Counted from the first letter of the stretch, positions 31,160 to 39,912 are shown. The stretch is 64,000 bases of DNA from DATKAS01 sp963773315 (GCA_963773315.1 CAVZAF010000007.1:1-64000); one strand, 5' to 3'. The notes: generated by a model from the letters alone, not told the origin. Program-made: numbers and translations.

Positions 31160-31828
31160 GTGACGGATCACGACAGCAGCGAGGGCATCCGGTTGATGCT
31201 CGTCGACGACCACAAGATGCTTCGCGAGGCCCTGCGCCGCTCGATGATCGAGGAGGGCTTCGACGTGGTCGGCGAGGCCGCCGACGGCGAGGAGGCGATC
31301 CGTCTCTTCGACGAGCTGAAGCCGGATGTGGTGTTGATGGACGTCTCGATGCCGCAGATCGATGGGGTCGAGGCGACGAGGCGGATCCGCAACGAACATG
31401 CCGACGCACGGATCGTGATGCTTACGATGCACGCCGATCACTCGGTGCTCACCGACGCGATCAGGGCCGGTGCGGTCGGCTACCTGGTCAAGGACTGCTC
31501 GGTCGACGAGGTCGCATTGACCGTGCGCCAGGCCGCGACAGGCGAGACGGCGCTCTCACAGGACCTCGCAGCCTCGATGCTCGACGAGGTCCACAAGATC
31601 GACACGCCGGCGACCCGGGAGGAAGACCGTCTCATCACCAAGCGGGAGGAAGAGGTGCTGCAGCTGATTGCGGACGGCTGCTCCACTCCCGAGGTCGCGG
31701 GAAGGCTCTACATCAGCCAGAAGACCGTGAAAAACCACCTGGCGTCCATCTACGAGAAGCTCGATGCGAGGGATCGCACCCAAGCGGTGCTGCAAGCCGT
31801 CCGGATGGGGATCGTTCACCTGCGGTAG
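31160..31828 (+). CDS. NarL/LuxR-family response regulator
   Basis: DNA-binding partner of the preceding kinase, 222 residues. The receiver domain has the acidic pair VDD (about 15-17), phospho-acceptor Asp at about 61 in VVLMDVSMP, the conserved Thr in IVMLTMHAD and Lys in YLVKDCS. The C-terminal LuxR helix-turn-helix is ITKREEEVLQLIADGCSTPEVAGRLYISQKTVKNHLASIYEKLDARDRTQAV. The start is GTG at 31160 after AGGAAGGG. The pilin genes start 134 bases downstream on the same strand; direct control of them is an inference from position. Confidence 0.94.
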   Translation: MTDHDSSEGIRLMLVDDHKMLREALRRSMIEEGFDVVGEAADGEEAIRLFDELKPDVVLMDVSMPQIDGVEATRRIRNEHADARIVMLTMHADHSVLTDAIRAGAVGYLVKDCSVDEVALTVRQAATGETALSQDLAASMLDEVHKIDTPATREEDRLITKREEEVLQLIADGCSTPEVAGRLYISQKTVKNHLASIYEKLDARDRTQAVLQAVRMGIVHLR

Positions 31829-31962
31829 TCCATCGGCCCCACTCCGTGAATTTGGGCCGTACGTCCTATTCATGGACAGCGTCTGCCGACCGATACTTGA
31901 AGCACAGGAAGCGCCAGCATCCTGGCTCAATACAGCCCAAATCCCGACGGGAGAGAAATCAA

Positions 31963-32166
31963 ATGGACCTGAAGACCCAGTGGGACTTCTTCGCCTCGTG
32001 GATGCGTGCCCGCTTCGCTGACAGCGATCGTGGTGCGACGATGGTGGAGTACGCCCTGATGGTTGCCCTCATCGCAGTGGTGTGCATCGCCGCTGTGTCG
32101 CTCATCGGCACCAACGCCAACAACAAGTTCAGCACGGTCGGCAACTCGATCGGCGGCGCGAGCTGA
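31963..32166 (+). CDS. Flp-type (class IVb) pilin 1
   Basis: Major-pilin candidate of the Tad system, 67 residues. The prepilin site is DRG/ATMVEYALMVALIAVVC: cleavage after Gly leaves Ala1 and Glu5-Tyr6, the hallmark of Flp pilins, followed by a single hydrophobic helix and a short hydrophilic tail (KFSTVGNSIGGAS). It has a good ribosome site (GGGAGAG). A strong hairpin follows the stop, which suggests high independent expression. Three more pilin genes follow in tandem, and the export machinery lies convergent on the other strand. Confidence 0.93.
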   Translation: MDLKTQWDFFASWMRARFADSDRGATMVEYALMVALIAVVCIAAVSLIGTNANNKFSTVGNSIGGAS

Positions 32167-32193
32167 GCGATTGCTCAGACGCAGGAACTGCTG

Positions 32194-32221
32194 AGAGGGC
32201 GGGCCTGTTGGCCCGCCCTCT
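32194..32221 (+). terminator. Hairpin terminator/attenuator after pilin 1
   Basis: Perfect 11-bp inverted repeat (32194-32204 with 32211-32221) with loop CTGTTG, 28 bases past the pilin 1 stop. No U-tract follows (GCACTCC). A second 6-bp hairpin (CTGAGC/GCTCAG, 32163-32178) overlaps the stop codon itself. Pilin 1 mRNA is probably largely separate from pilins 2-4. Confidence 0.75.
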
Positions 32222-32263
32222 GCACTCCCCCCCACGACCCTCGCATCAGACAGGTGGATCGAC

Positions 32264-32434
32264 ATGAACGCCCAACACCAGCGCCTCGCAGGTGACGACG
32301 GCGCAACGATGGTTGAGTACGCCCTGATGGTCGCTCTCATCGCCGTCGTCTGCATCGCCGCAGTGACGCTGATCGGCACGAACGCCAAGACCAAGTTCAG
32401 CACGGTCGGAAACTCCATCGGCAGTGCGAGCTGA
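32264..32434 (+). CDS. Flp-type pilin 2
   Basis: 56 residues with prepilin site GDDG/ATMVEYALMVALIAVVC and a tail (KTKFSTVGNSIGSAS) nearly identical to pilin 1, so the two are recent duplicates. The leader before the cleavage site is shorter (13 residues) than in pilin 1. ATG at 32264 is the only start that gives a leader. Pilin 3 begins at the base after its stop. Confidence 0.9.
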   Translation: MNAQHQRLAGDDGATMVEYALMVALIAVVCIAAVTLIGTNAKTKFSTVGNSIGSAS

Positions 32435-32615
32435 GTGTCAGCCCTACCAATGACCGGAGCACGCCTTCACGGCGATGACGGAGCGACGATGGTGGAGTAC
32501 GCGCTTGTCGTCGCTCTTATCGCCGTGGTGTGCATCGCCTCCATCGGCCTGCTCGGCAACGCCGCGAAGGCCAAGATTCAGCACCATCGGCAGCAACATC
32601 GGCGCCGTCCAGTAG
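32435..32615 (+). pseudogene. Flp-type pilin 3, one frameshift near its C-terminus
   Basis: Prepilin site HGDDG/ATMVEYALVVALIAVVC is intact. After AKAKIQ the frame slips: an apparent +1 base near 32581 hides the tail TIGSNIGAVQ and its TAG at 32613-32615, which align with the tails of pilins 1 and 2 (TVGNSIG..). Read without correction, the frame runs on into pilin 4 and would give a 126-residue double pilin. Start is GTG at 32435, directly after the pilin 2 stop, or ATG at 32450; neither has a clear ribosome site. It is the most divergent in its second half of the hydrophobic helix (ASIGLLG). Confidence 0.75.
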
Positions 32616-32635
32616 ACGGCCCTCGGCGGGAGAAC

Positions 32636-32815
32636 ATGCAGATGAGATCACAGCCCAAGAAGAGGCTCAACGGTGATGACGGCGCCACCATGGTGGAGTA
32701 CTGCCTGATGGTCGCCTTGATCGCCCTCGTGTGCTTCGCTGCCGTCACGTTCCTCGGTGGCTCCACGAACAGCAGCTACACCCGCTTCAACGCCTCGCTC
32801 ACCGCAGCCAGCTAG
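32636..32815 (+). CDS. Flp-type pilin 4
   Basis: 59 residues with prepilin site NGDDG/ATMVEYCLMVALIALVC and a distinct tail (GGSTNSSYTRFNASLTAAS). Own ribosome site GGGAGAA is present just before ATG 32636. The cysteine next to Glu5-Tyr6 and the divergent tail suggest a minor or specialised pilin. It is the last of the four tandem genes and runs convergent to the gene that ends at 32894. Confidence 0.9.
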   Translation: MQMRSQPKKRLNGDDGATMVEYCLMVALIALVCFAAVTFLGGSTNSSYTRFNASLTAAS

Positions 32816-32893
32816 CCGCACGACCTTCGGGGCTCGCGAGCTCCCGACGGCCACCCCCATCTCTGCCGCGCCTGAGGCGCCGGGGGAACTGTC

Positions 32894-34366
32894 TCAGGCG
32901 CCGGTCGCCGAGGTGCGGCGGGTCGCCACGATCCATAGCGGATCGGTGTAGCGGATCTGCCAGTCGGGTGACTCGGCCAGCACGACCGCCAATGGCATGT
33001 TCCGCTGCCAGACGATCACGTCGATGTCGTAGCGCTCGAGCGTCTGGGACCACGTGGGCTGGAGCCCGAGCAAGGCGACGTAGTCCTCCTCCACCTGCTT
33101 TCCCACGACTTCGGCCCGATCGTCGACGAACACGTCGCCTCGGGGCCCGTCGAGATACTCCCGGAGGTTCCCCACGTAGTCCTGTGTGAGCAGCCGCCCC
33201 TGGCTGCCGTCCGCACGCGGGAGCAGGCCCTCTGCGTCGACGTAGGCGAGCGCCTGGACGGGGTAGCCGATCAGCTCGACCGCCGGCTTCTGGGCGGCCG
33301 ACACGACCGTCATGACTGCGACCGCGGCGAAGGTGAGCGCCCCCGCCCAGGCGAGCGGCGCCGAGGACAGCCGGGCGTGCGCCTTGAGCTCACCCATCCC
33401 CTTGAGCGCGGGTGCCATCGTCGCCGTGAGCACCAGGCTCGCCACGAGGAGATTCCGAGAGCTGTACAGCGCCGCGGGCACGAACACCGCGAACGGAAGG
33501 GCGAGGCGCCAGCTCGGCCGCTTCGCGAGCACGAGGATCGCGAGGGCAATCTGAACGAGGAAGAACTTCTCCCAGAGCGAGTTGTAGCTCGGGGCCTGCC
33601 ATTCGACGATGTGGCGCAACACGTCGCTGCGGTGCAACAGGAACAGCGGGAAGACCAGGAGCTTCGGCCCGTACGGGTTCAGGACCGAGAGCGCGGTGCC
33701 GAGGGCCGCCCACTTGAGGCAGCGCCACTCGGTCGTGGCGTCTTCGCGGTCGAGGCGCCTGCCCACCCAGAGCAGTACGAGCGCGAGCATGCCGAGCGGG
33801 AACGAGCCGTGCATGTTGACCCACAGGTACATGACCGGCACGAGCCAGCGAGGGTCGAGACCGTCGTCCGCCGCGATCAACGTGATCGACAAGAAGATCA
33901 GCCCGAACATGAAGGGCCGCTCCGCCCACGCGCCGGCACCGACGGCGAGCGTCACGAGCACGAGGAGGGCCCGGGCGATGAAGCCGTCGGCGGGCCGTGC
34001 CAGCCGCACGACGAGCAACGCGAGCACGGCGGTCAGCGCGCCCGTGAGGGTCAGCAGCCCGGCGAACCCCCAGACGCGCACGATCGCCCAATAGACGACC
34101 GACGCAAGCCAGCTCTGCACGACCCACGACGACTCGTGCGGCGTGAACAGGTAGGGGTCGGCGTGGGGGAAGCCGGTCTGGAAGATGATCCGGCCCGTCG
34201 CCACATGGGTGAAGAGGCTGTTGTCGTCGAGCGGCTTCAGCCCGATCCAGAGACCCCAGATGAGCGCGAACAGCGAGATGAGGGTCGCGGGTGTCGGCTG
34301 CCACCGACGAGGAGTCACCGACTCGCTGCTGATCGCGGGCGCGGCCGGTTCGAGATCGGTGGCCAT
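32894..34366 (-). CDS. Polytopic membrane protein at the end of the tad operon
   Basis: 490 residues with about ten to twelve membrane helices and a soluble C-terminal part of about 130 residues (from KPAVELIGYPVQAL). The early loop WIGLKPLDDNSLFTHVATGRII, with a DD pair after the first helix, is like that of GT-C-type membrane glycosyltransferases or their inactive relatives. It starts 14 bases after tadC and is probably the last gene of the tad operon, so pilin or surface glycosylation is a reasonable guess. I do not recognise a named family, and no catalytic role is proven. Confidence 0.7.
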   Translation of the reverse strand: MATDLEPAAPAISSESVTPRRWQPTPATLISLFALIWGLWIGLKPLDDNSLFTHVATGRIIFQTGFPHADPYLFTPHESSWVVQSWLASVVYWAIVRVWGFAGLLTLTGALTAVLALLVVRLARPADGFIARALLVLVTLAVGAGAWAERPFMFGLIFLSITLIAADDGLDPRWLVPVMYLWVNMHGSFPLGMLALVLLWVGRRLDREDATTEWRCLKWAALGTALSVLNPYGPKLLVFPLFLLHRSDVLRHIVEWQAPSYNSLWEKFFLVQIALAILVLAKRPSWRLALPFAVFVPAALYSSRNLLVASLVLTATMAPALKGMGELKAHARLSSAPLAWAGALTFAAVAVMTVVSAAQKPAVELIGYPVQALAYVDAEGLLPRADGSQGRLLTQDYVGNLREYLDGPRGDVFVDDRAEVVGKQVEEDYVALLGLQPTWSQTLERYDIDVIVWQRNMPLAVVLAESPDWQIRYTDPLWIVATRRTSATGA

Positions 34367-34379
34367 GGCAGAGCCGGCC

Positions 34380-35292
34380 TCAGAACGAGTGGACGATGTT
34401 GATGACCGCAGGAGCGAGCACCACGATGAAGAGCGACGGGAAGATGCAGAGCACCATCGGCACCAGCATCTTCACCGGTGCCTTCATCGCCTTCTCCTGA
34501 GCTATCTGGCGGCGCTTCACCCGCATCTCGTCGGCCTGCGTACGCAGGACCCGGCCGATCGAGACACCAAAGGTGTCGGCTTGCAAGATCGCGAGCACGA
34601 ACGACCGCATCTCGGGCACGTCGCAACGGCGCTCGAGCGCACGCAGCGACTCGGCGCGCGAGCGCGCCGGCGCGGATCTCGCCGAGCATGCGGGTGAACT
34701 CCTGTGCGAGCGGGCCCGGCACCGCGTGGGTGGTGCGGTCGAGCGCTTGCTCGAAGCCGAGGCCGGCCTCGACGCTGATCACGAGAAGGTCGAGCATGTC
34801 CGGAAGCTTCGTGCGGATCTGCCACTGCCGATCGGCGACGCGGCGGTTCAGCATCGCGTCGGGTCCGAGCACGAGGAAGAGCGACACGAGGCCGATGACC
34901 GCGAGGCGCATCAAACCCTGGAGAGGAGCGAACTTGTAGATCAAGATGATCGCGATCGGGATCAGCGCGATCGTCACCACGCGCACAGCGAGGAACCGAT
35001 CGACGTCGTCGTCGCCGCGGGTGCCGAGTGTCGAGAACTTCTGCCGCACGTTCTCGAGGTAGCCCTGAGGCGTGAAGCGGCGACCGACCGCCGTGAGCCC
35101 CGCCACCACGGGAGTGACCGCACGGTCCTTCAGTGGGTTCAGGAGCTCCTTGTCGCGGACGTTCTCGACTTCGTAGTCGTCGAGCTGCCGCAGGGAGCTG
35201 CGGACGACCGCGCGCTCTTGCGCCTGCGAGAGGAGGGCGTAAGCGACGAGCGCGATGCCCGTACCGATGCCGATGACTGCCAAGGTGAGCAT
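34380..35292 (-). pseudogene. tadC: TadC-type inner-membrane protein (T2SS F domain), one frameshift
   Basis: Platform protein of the Tad pilus machine. N-terminal helix (MLTLAVIGIGTGIALVAYALL), a cytoplasmic part, two helices at about 100-140, then the T2SSF domain (KLPDMLDLLVISVEAGLGFEQALDR). Near 34656, inside a GCGCGC-rich stretch, an apparent +1 base shifts the frame after RMLGEIRAG; the remainder (PEMRSFVLAILQADTFGVSIGRVLRTQADEMRVKRRQIAQEKAMKAPVK and the last helix) is in the next frame to 34380. Corrected length is about 303 residues, normal for TadC. It lies two bases after tadB in the operon. Confidence 0.88.
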
Positions 35293-35294
35293 CG

Positions 35295-37253
35295 CTAGAC
35301 CTCGATCTTGATGACCTTCTTCATCCAGAAGAAGCCAACGAGCGCGAGCACGATGCCTCCCAGGATGAGGAGCTGGCCCACTGTGGTGTTGAAAAGAGTC
35401 TTCATGTAGTTCGGGTTGATGATGTACATCGCGACGCCGAGGATCGGCGGCAACAGGGCAAGCACGATGGCGCTCATGCGACCTTCGGCGGTGAGGGCCT
35501 TCACGTCGCGGCGCAGACGCTCGCGCTGCAGCATGGTCTCGGAGACGATCATGAGGAGCTCGGCAAGGTTGCCGCCGACCTCACGCTGAATGCGGATCGC
35601 CATGACGGCCCACTCGAAGTCAGGGCTACCCATGCGGGCGGCCGCGTCGTCGAGTGCCGTCTCGAGCGGGCGGCCGAGGCGGGCCTCGACCATGACTCGG
35701 CGGAGCTCGCGGCCCATCGGGTCTTCGACCTCCTGCGAGACCGCTTCGACCCCCTGCTGCAGCGAGTAGCCAGCGCGGAGCGATCCAGACAGCAGCTGCA
35801 ACGTGTCGGGCAGCTGGCTGAGGAAAGCCGCCTGCCGCTTACGCGCTTTGTAGTTCAGGAACATCGGCGGGGCGACGACGAGCAGCGCCAGCACCAGTGC
35901 CGTGACGATCAGGTTCTGGCTCAGCACGAGCACCAGGGCAGTGACCACGACGCTGAGCGCGACGTAGAAGAAGATTGCCTCCGCCGCCCGCAAGGGCAGG
36001 TCGGCTCGCTCCAACGCCTCCTCGACGCGCCCGAGGAAGCCTCGGTTGGCAGCGAACTGTCCCGTGAGCTCGACGGCGCGCTGGAGCACCTTGGTCTGAG
36101 CGAGCGCGCCGCTGTTCGGGTCGTCGTCCTCGTCTGACTCTGAGACATAGCCGTCGGCGTACGGCAGCAGCGCGTTGTCGAGCTGGCTGCGGTCACGGAA
36201 GAAGATGAGACCGATGCCGTAGGCGAGCAGGATGAGCGCGGCGAGGGCGAGCAGTCCGCCGAGGTACTTGCCACTCGTGCCGGAGAGGAAGCTCGGCCCA
36301 CCCGCGAGCGGCGGGTTGTAGACCGAAGGCGAGAGGGCGTCGCCGAAGGTGATGCTGCCCGGGTTGTAGGTCGCCGTAGTCGACTGGTCGCCGGCCGAGA
36401 CCACGAGATCGACGGTCGTCGCCGCGGGATCGCTGGTGTACGAAAGCATCACTTGGGCGTTGATCGTGCCGTTCATCAACGCCGAGGTGTCGGGCACCTT
36501 GCTCATGTCGTCGAGCTGCGCGTAGACGCCGCGGGTGGCCGACACCTGGTCCTGCAGGCTGCCCGCCGACAGGTCGCCGGTCTGGAGGGCCACGCCGAAC
36601 ACCATCACGTCCGAGTCGAGGAGATCTCCTTGCACCTCCCCGTCCGTACTCACCGACACGTCGTCGCCGCCGGCCTGGAAGACGATGACGTTGCCTTGAA
36701 GGCTCGTCTCGTCGAGAAGGCTGAGCGCAGTGCGCATGCCGTCGCGCTCGACCGACTCAGGCCGCTCGAGGGAGGGCCGGAGGGAGGCGATGGCGCCGGT
36801 CAACGTGGCCGCGTCGGTCGTGAAGTTCGACACGACCCGGGCCGTGACGCCGAAGCTCACGATGGCGATCTTCTGGTTCGGAGCGCGCTTCGCGACAGCG
36901 TCGGTCAGCGCCGCCTTCACCTTGTCCATGGCCTCTTCTTTGCCCATGGCATTGCTGGTGTCGACCATGTAGACGGTGCCGACCGGGACGCCGACGTCAG
37001 TGAGCGCCGCGGCCTTCACGCCCGAGACCGGCACGCCATTCTGCTGCACCTCGTAGCTCGACAGCGACGGCGCCGGCCCGACGGGCAGCACGGTGACATG
37101 AGTGTCGGGGTACTTCAACGCGTCGACCGAGCGGATCACGAGGCGCTTGTCGTCGCCGGCGCGCGCGATGCCCGACAGCCCCGCGAGCAGCGAGACGACG
37201 AGGACGACGACAGCGGCGAGGCGGAGGTCTCGGAACCGGAACGGCGAGCGCAT
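35295..37253 (-). CDS. tadB: Von Willebrand A domain-TadB fusion protein
   Basis: 652 residues, about twice the size of plain TadB. A signal-type helix (12-32) is followed by an extracytoplasmic von Willebrand A-like domain (about 50-265) with VGTVYMVDTSNAMG; the metal-site motif DxSxS reads D98-T-S100-N-A102, so its last Ser is replaced. A membrane helix (about 330-352) leads to a cytoplasmic region and then the TadB T2SSF part: two helices (about 420-465), LPDTLQLLSGSLRAGYSLQQGVEAV, VEARLGRPLETAL, and final helices. Start and stop touch tadA and tadC. TadB is an inner-membrane platform; the fused outside domain could grip pilins or minor pilins. The fusion is seen; the role is inferred. Confidence 0.88.
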   Translation of the reverse strand: MRSPFRFRDLRLAAVVVLVVSLLAGLSGIARAGDDKRLVIRSVDALKYPDTHVTVLPVGPAPSLSSYEVQQNGVPVSGVKAAALTDVGVPVGTVYMVDTSNAMGKEEAMDKVKAALTDAVAKRAPNQKIAIVSFGVTARVVSNFTTDAATLTGAIASLRPSLERPESVERDGMRTALSLLDETSLQGNVIVFQAGGDDVSVSTDGEVQGDLLDSDVMVFGVALQTGDLSAGSLQDQVSATRGVYAQLDDMSKVPDTSALMNGTINAQVMLSYTSDPAATTVDLVVSAGDQSTTATYNPGSITFGDALSPSVYNPPLAGGPSFLSGTSGKYLGGLLALAALILLAYGIGLIFFRDRSQLDNALLPYADGYVSESDEDDDPNSGALAQTKVLQRAVELTGQFAANRGFLGRVEEALERADLPLRAAEAIFFYVALSVVVTALVLVLSQNLIVTALVLALLVVAPPMFLNYKARKRQAAFLSQLPDTLQLLSGSLRAGYSLQQGVEAVSQEVEDPMGRELRRVMVEARLGRPLETALDDAAARMGSPDFEWAVMAIRIQREVGGNLAELLMIVSETMLQRERLRRDVKALTAEGRMSAIVLALLPPILGVAMYIINPNYMKTLFNTTVGQLLILGGIVLALVGFFWMKKVIKIEV

Positions 37254-38611
37254 CAGACTGCCGAGGCCCTTCGAGCGAAGACCTCGGGCTGGAAGACCTC
37301 GGGGCCGAGGCGGATGCCGAGGTCGGCGAGCTTCTCCGCGAACTTGGGACGCACACCGGTCGCCTTGAGGTGGCCGCGGAAGCGGCCGTCCTCGTCGACG
37401 CCCATGCCGTAGTCGAACAGGAAGATGTCCTGCAGGGTGATGACGTCACCCTCCATGCCCTGCACCTCGGTGACGTGCGTGATGCGTCGGGTGCCGTCAC
37501 GGAGGCGGCTCAGGTGCACGATGAGGTCGAGCGCGGACGCCATCTGCTCGCGGATCGCCCGGATCGGGAGATCGAACCCCGACATGAGGGTCATGGTCTC
37601 GATGCGGGCGAGGGTGTCGCGTGGGCTGTTCGAGTGGACCGTGGTGATCGAGCCGTCGTGGCCGGTGTTCATGGCCTGGAGCATGTCGAGGGCCTCACCC
37701 GAGCGGCACTCGCCGACGACGATGCGGTCGGGGCGCATGCGGAGGCAGTTGCGGACGAGGTCGCGGATCGTGACCTCGCCGCGACCCTCGATGTTCGGTG
37801 GGCGCGCCTCGAGCGTGAGCACGTGCTCCTGGTGAAGCTGCAGCTCCTTCGAGTCCTCGACGGTGACGATGCGCTCGTCGGAGGGGATGAAGGACGACAG
37901 CACGTTGAGCGTCGTCGTCTTGCCGGTGCCGGTGCCGCCCGAGACGATCACGTTCAGGCGCCCGACGACGCATGCCTGGAGGAAGCGCGCGGCGTGCGCG
38001 TTGAGCGTGCCGAAGCGGATCAGGTCGTCGATCTGGTACGGGTCGGTCGAGAACTTTCGGATGGTCAGGTATGGACCACCGATCGCGAGCGGGTGGATGA
38101 TCGCGTTGACTCGGGAACCGTCGGGGAGGCGCGCGTCGACCATCGGCGTCGCCTCGTCGATGCGCCGGCCGACCTGGCCGACGATCTTGTCGATGATGCG
38201 GCGAAGGTGCGTCTCGTCGACGAACGATGCGTTCGACTTCTCGATGCGTCCCGCACGCTCGATGAACACGGTGTCGGGACCGTTCACCATGACCTCGGTG
38301 ATGTCTTCGTCCTTCAGAAGGCGATCGATTGGCCCATAGCCGAGGATGTCGTCAGAGACATCCTGGATGAGCTGTGCCTTGTCGGCGGCCGACAGCGGGG
38401 CGCGCTCTTGAGCGAGTGCGGCCTGCAGCTGCTCGTGGACGCGGCGCCGCAGATCGTCCTCGGAGAGCCGACGGTCGTAGAGGACCGGGCCCAACGAGTC
38501 GATCAGATGGTGGTGGATCTTCTGCCTGAGCTCGTCGAGGATCGGGTCACGGCGCGAGCTCGTCGCACCGGTCGTGGCCTGCACCTCGTGGAGCCGCTTG
38601 TAGAGCGACAT
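37253..38611 (-). CDS. tadA: TadA/CpaF secretion ATPase
   Basis: Hexameric motor ATPase of the Tad pilus, 452 residues. N-terminal region with QDVSDDILGYGPIDRLLKDEDITEVMVNGPD, Walker A SGGTGTGKTTTLN with Lys at about 231, the Asp box TVEDSKELQL, Walker B region RPDRIVVGECRSGEALDMLQAMNTGHDGS and the His box TTVHSNSPRD. All are typical of CpaF/TadA. AGGAGGAG lies close upstream of the ATG. The stop overlaps the tadB start by one base (TGATG), so the motor and platform are coupled in translation. Confidence 0.95.
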   Translation of the reverse strand: MSLYKRLHEVQATTGATSSRRDPILDELRQKIHHHLIDSLGPVLYDRRLSEDDLRRRVHEQLQAALAQERAPLSAADKAQLIQDVSDDILGYGPIDRLLKDEDITEVMVNGPDTVFIERAGRIEKSNASFVDETHLRRIIDKIVGQVGRRIDEATPMVDARLPDGSRVNAIIHPLAIGGPYLTIRKFSTDPYQIDDLIRFGTLNAHAARFLQACVVGRLNVIVSGGTGTGKTTTLNVLSSFIPSDERIVTVEDSKELQLHQEHVLTLEARPPNIEGRGEVTIRDLVRNCLRMRPDRIVVGECRSGEALDMLQAMNTGHDGSITTVHSNSPRDTLARIETMTLMSGFDLPIRAIREQMASALDLIVHLSRLRDGTRRITHVTEVQGMEGDVITLQDIFLFDYGMGVDEDGRFRGHLKATGVRPKFAEKLADLGIRLGPEVFQPEVFARRASAV

Positions 38612-38679
38612 CGCGCTCCTCCTGAAAGTTCGATGTGGTCCCCTGGACTCATCGGCCGGGGGGTCCAGGACTGAAGCGG

Positions 38680-39891
38680 CTAACGCCTGCGCTTCGGGTC
38701 CGCCGTCAAGAACAGGTCAGCGAGGCCCTCGAGTGACTTGGCCACGCCCGACTTCGGAGCGTCGAGCACGACCGGCGTGCCCCGGTTCACCGACTGGGGG
38801 ACGACGACGTCGCTCGGCACGAGGATGTCGGCCTTGATGCCCAACGTCCGCTCGACCTCACCGACGTCCAGCTTCACCTTGCTGTTGGCGCGGTTGAGGA
38901 TCAGCTTCAGCTTCGAGAGCGGGATGTTGAGCAGCCGAAGCGTCTGCAGCCCGATCTTGACGTTCTTGATGTTCGGGATGTCCATGCCTGCAACGAGAAG
39001 GACGTCGTCGCTCGCTTCGATGAGCCCGAGGACGACATCGTTGAAGTAGGCCGGCGCATCGACGATCACGAAAGCCGACGTCTGGCGCAGCAGCTCGATG
39101 ATGCGGAGCATCTGCGACGAGCCGATCTGATCCGCGAACGCGGGCTCGAGCGGCGCGGGCATCACGAGAAGGCCCGAAGGGTCGTGCCGCGCGAGCAGGC
39201 TCTGCAAGAGGGGACCGTCGAGCTTGTCGATCGCGTTGACCGCGTCGACGATCGTGTGCTGCGGGGCGAGCTTGAGCATCACCGCGACGTCGCCGAACTG
39301 CAGGTCGGCGTCGACGAGGACGACCGGACGCTCAGAGCGCCGAGCGAGAGTGACAGCGAGGTTGACGGCGATGACCGACTTGCCCGCGCCACCCTTGGTC
39401 GAGAAGATCGTGACGAGGCGGCCGTAGCCGGCGGGGGCAGGAGACTCTGCGAGCGCCGTGGGCGCAGCGGGGGCGAGCGAGCCGCCGACACGCTCGACCG
39501 CCAAAGCGAGCTCGCCTGCCTCGACGGGCGCGGCGAGCACGTCCTTCACGCCCGCCCGCAGCGCACGCTGCAGGACGTCGGTGGAGAGCGCCTCGACCAT
39601 CAGCACGGTGCCGACCTCGGGACGAGACCGTGTGAGCCGCTCGACCGCGATCAGCCCCGCTGAACCAGCGCACGACGGACCGAGCAGAGCGACGACGGGG
39701 ACACCGGGCTCGAGCCGCTCTTCGAGCGACTCGATCGTCGGGAATGCTGCGGCCCGAACACGCTCGCCGAGATCGGCGATCATCTGGGACCGGAGGGCGG
39801 GATCACTCTCGATGACGGCCACGTTGAAATCGGCCATCGGCACCTCGTTGCCCGAAAGGGCATCGTTCAGGGTCGTGGGGGACTGCTCCAC
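38680..39891 (-). CDS. tadZ: TadZ/CpaE-like localisation ATPase
   Basis: MinD/ParA-superfamily protein that places the Tad machine. An N-terminal receiver-like domain (about 20-130, FNVAVIESDPALRSQM) comes before the ATPase domain with deviant Walker A FSTKGGAGKSVIAVNLA at about 160, VVLVDADLQFGDVAVML and VIVDAPAYF. Length is 403 residues. GTG at 39891 has a GAGGAG about ten bases upstream; ATG at 39837 (MADFNV) is an alternative. It lies between cpaB and tadA, as in many tad operons. Confidence 0.92.
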   Translation of the reverse strand: MEQSPTTLNDALSGNEVPMADFNVAVIESDPALRSQMIADLGERVRAAAFPTIESLEERLEPGVPVVALLGPSCAGSAGLIAVERLTRSRPEVGTVLMVEALSTDVLQRALRAGVKDVLAAPVEAGELALAVERVGGSLAPAAPTALAESPAPAGYGRLVTIFSTKGGAGKSVIAVNLAVTLARRSERPVVLVDADLQFGDVAVMLKLAPQHTIVDAVNAIDKLDGPLLQSLLARHDPSGLLVMPAPLEPAFADQIGSSQMLRIIELLRQTSAFVIVDAPAYFNDVVLGLIEASDDVLLVAGMDIPNIKNVKIGLQTLRLLNIPLSKLKLILNRANSKVKLDVGEVERTLGIKADILVPSDVVVPQSVNRGTPVVLDAPKSGVAKSLEGLADLFLTADPKRRR

Positions 39892-39912
39892 GCTAGGCCA
39901 TCTCCTCTTCGA

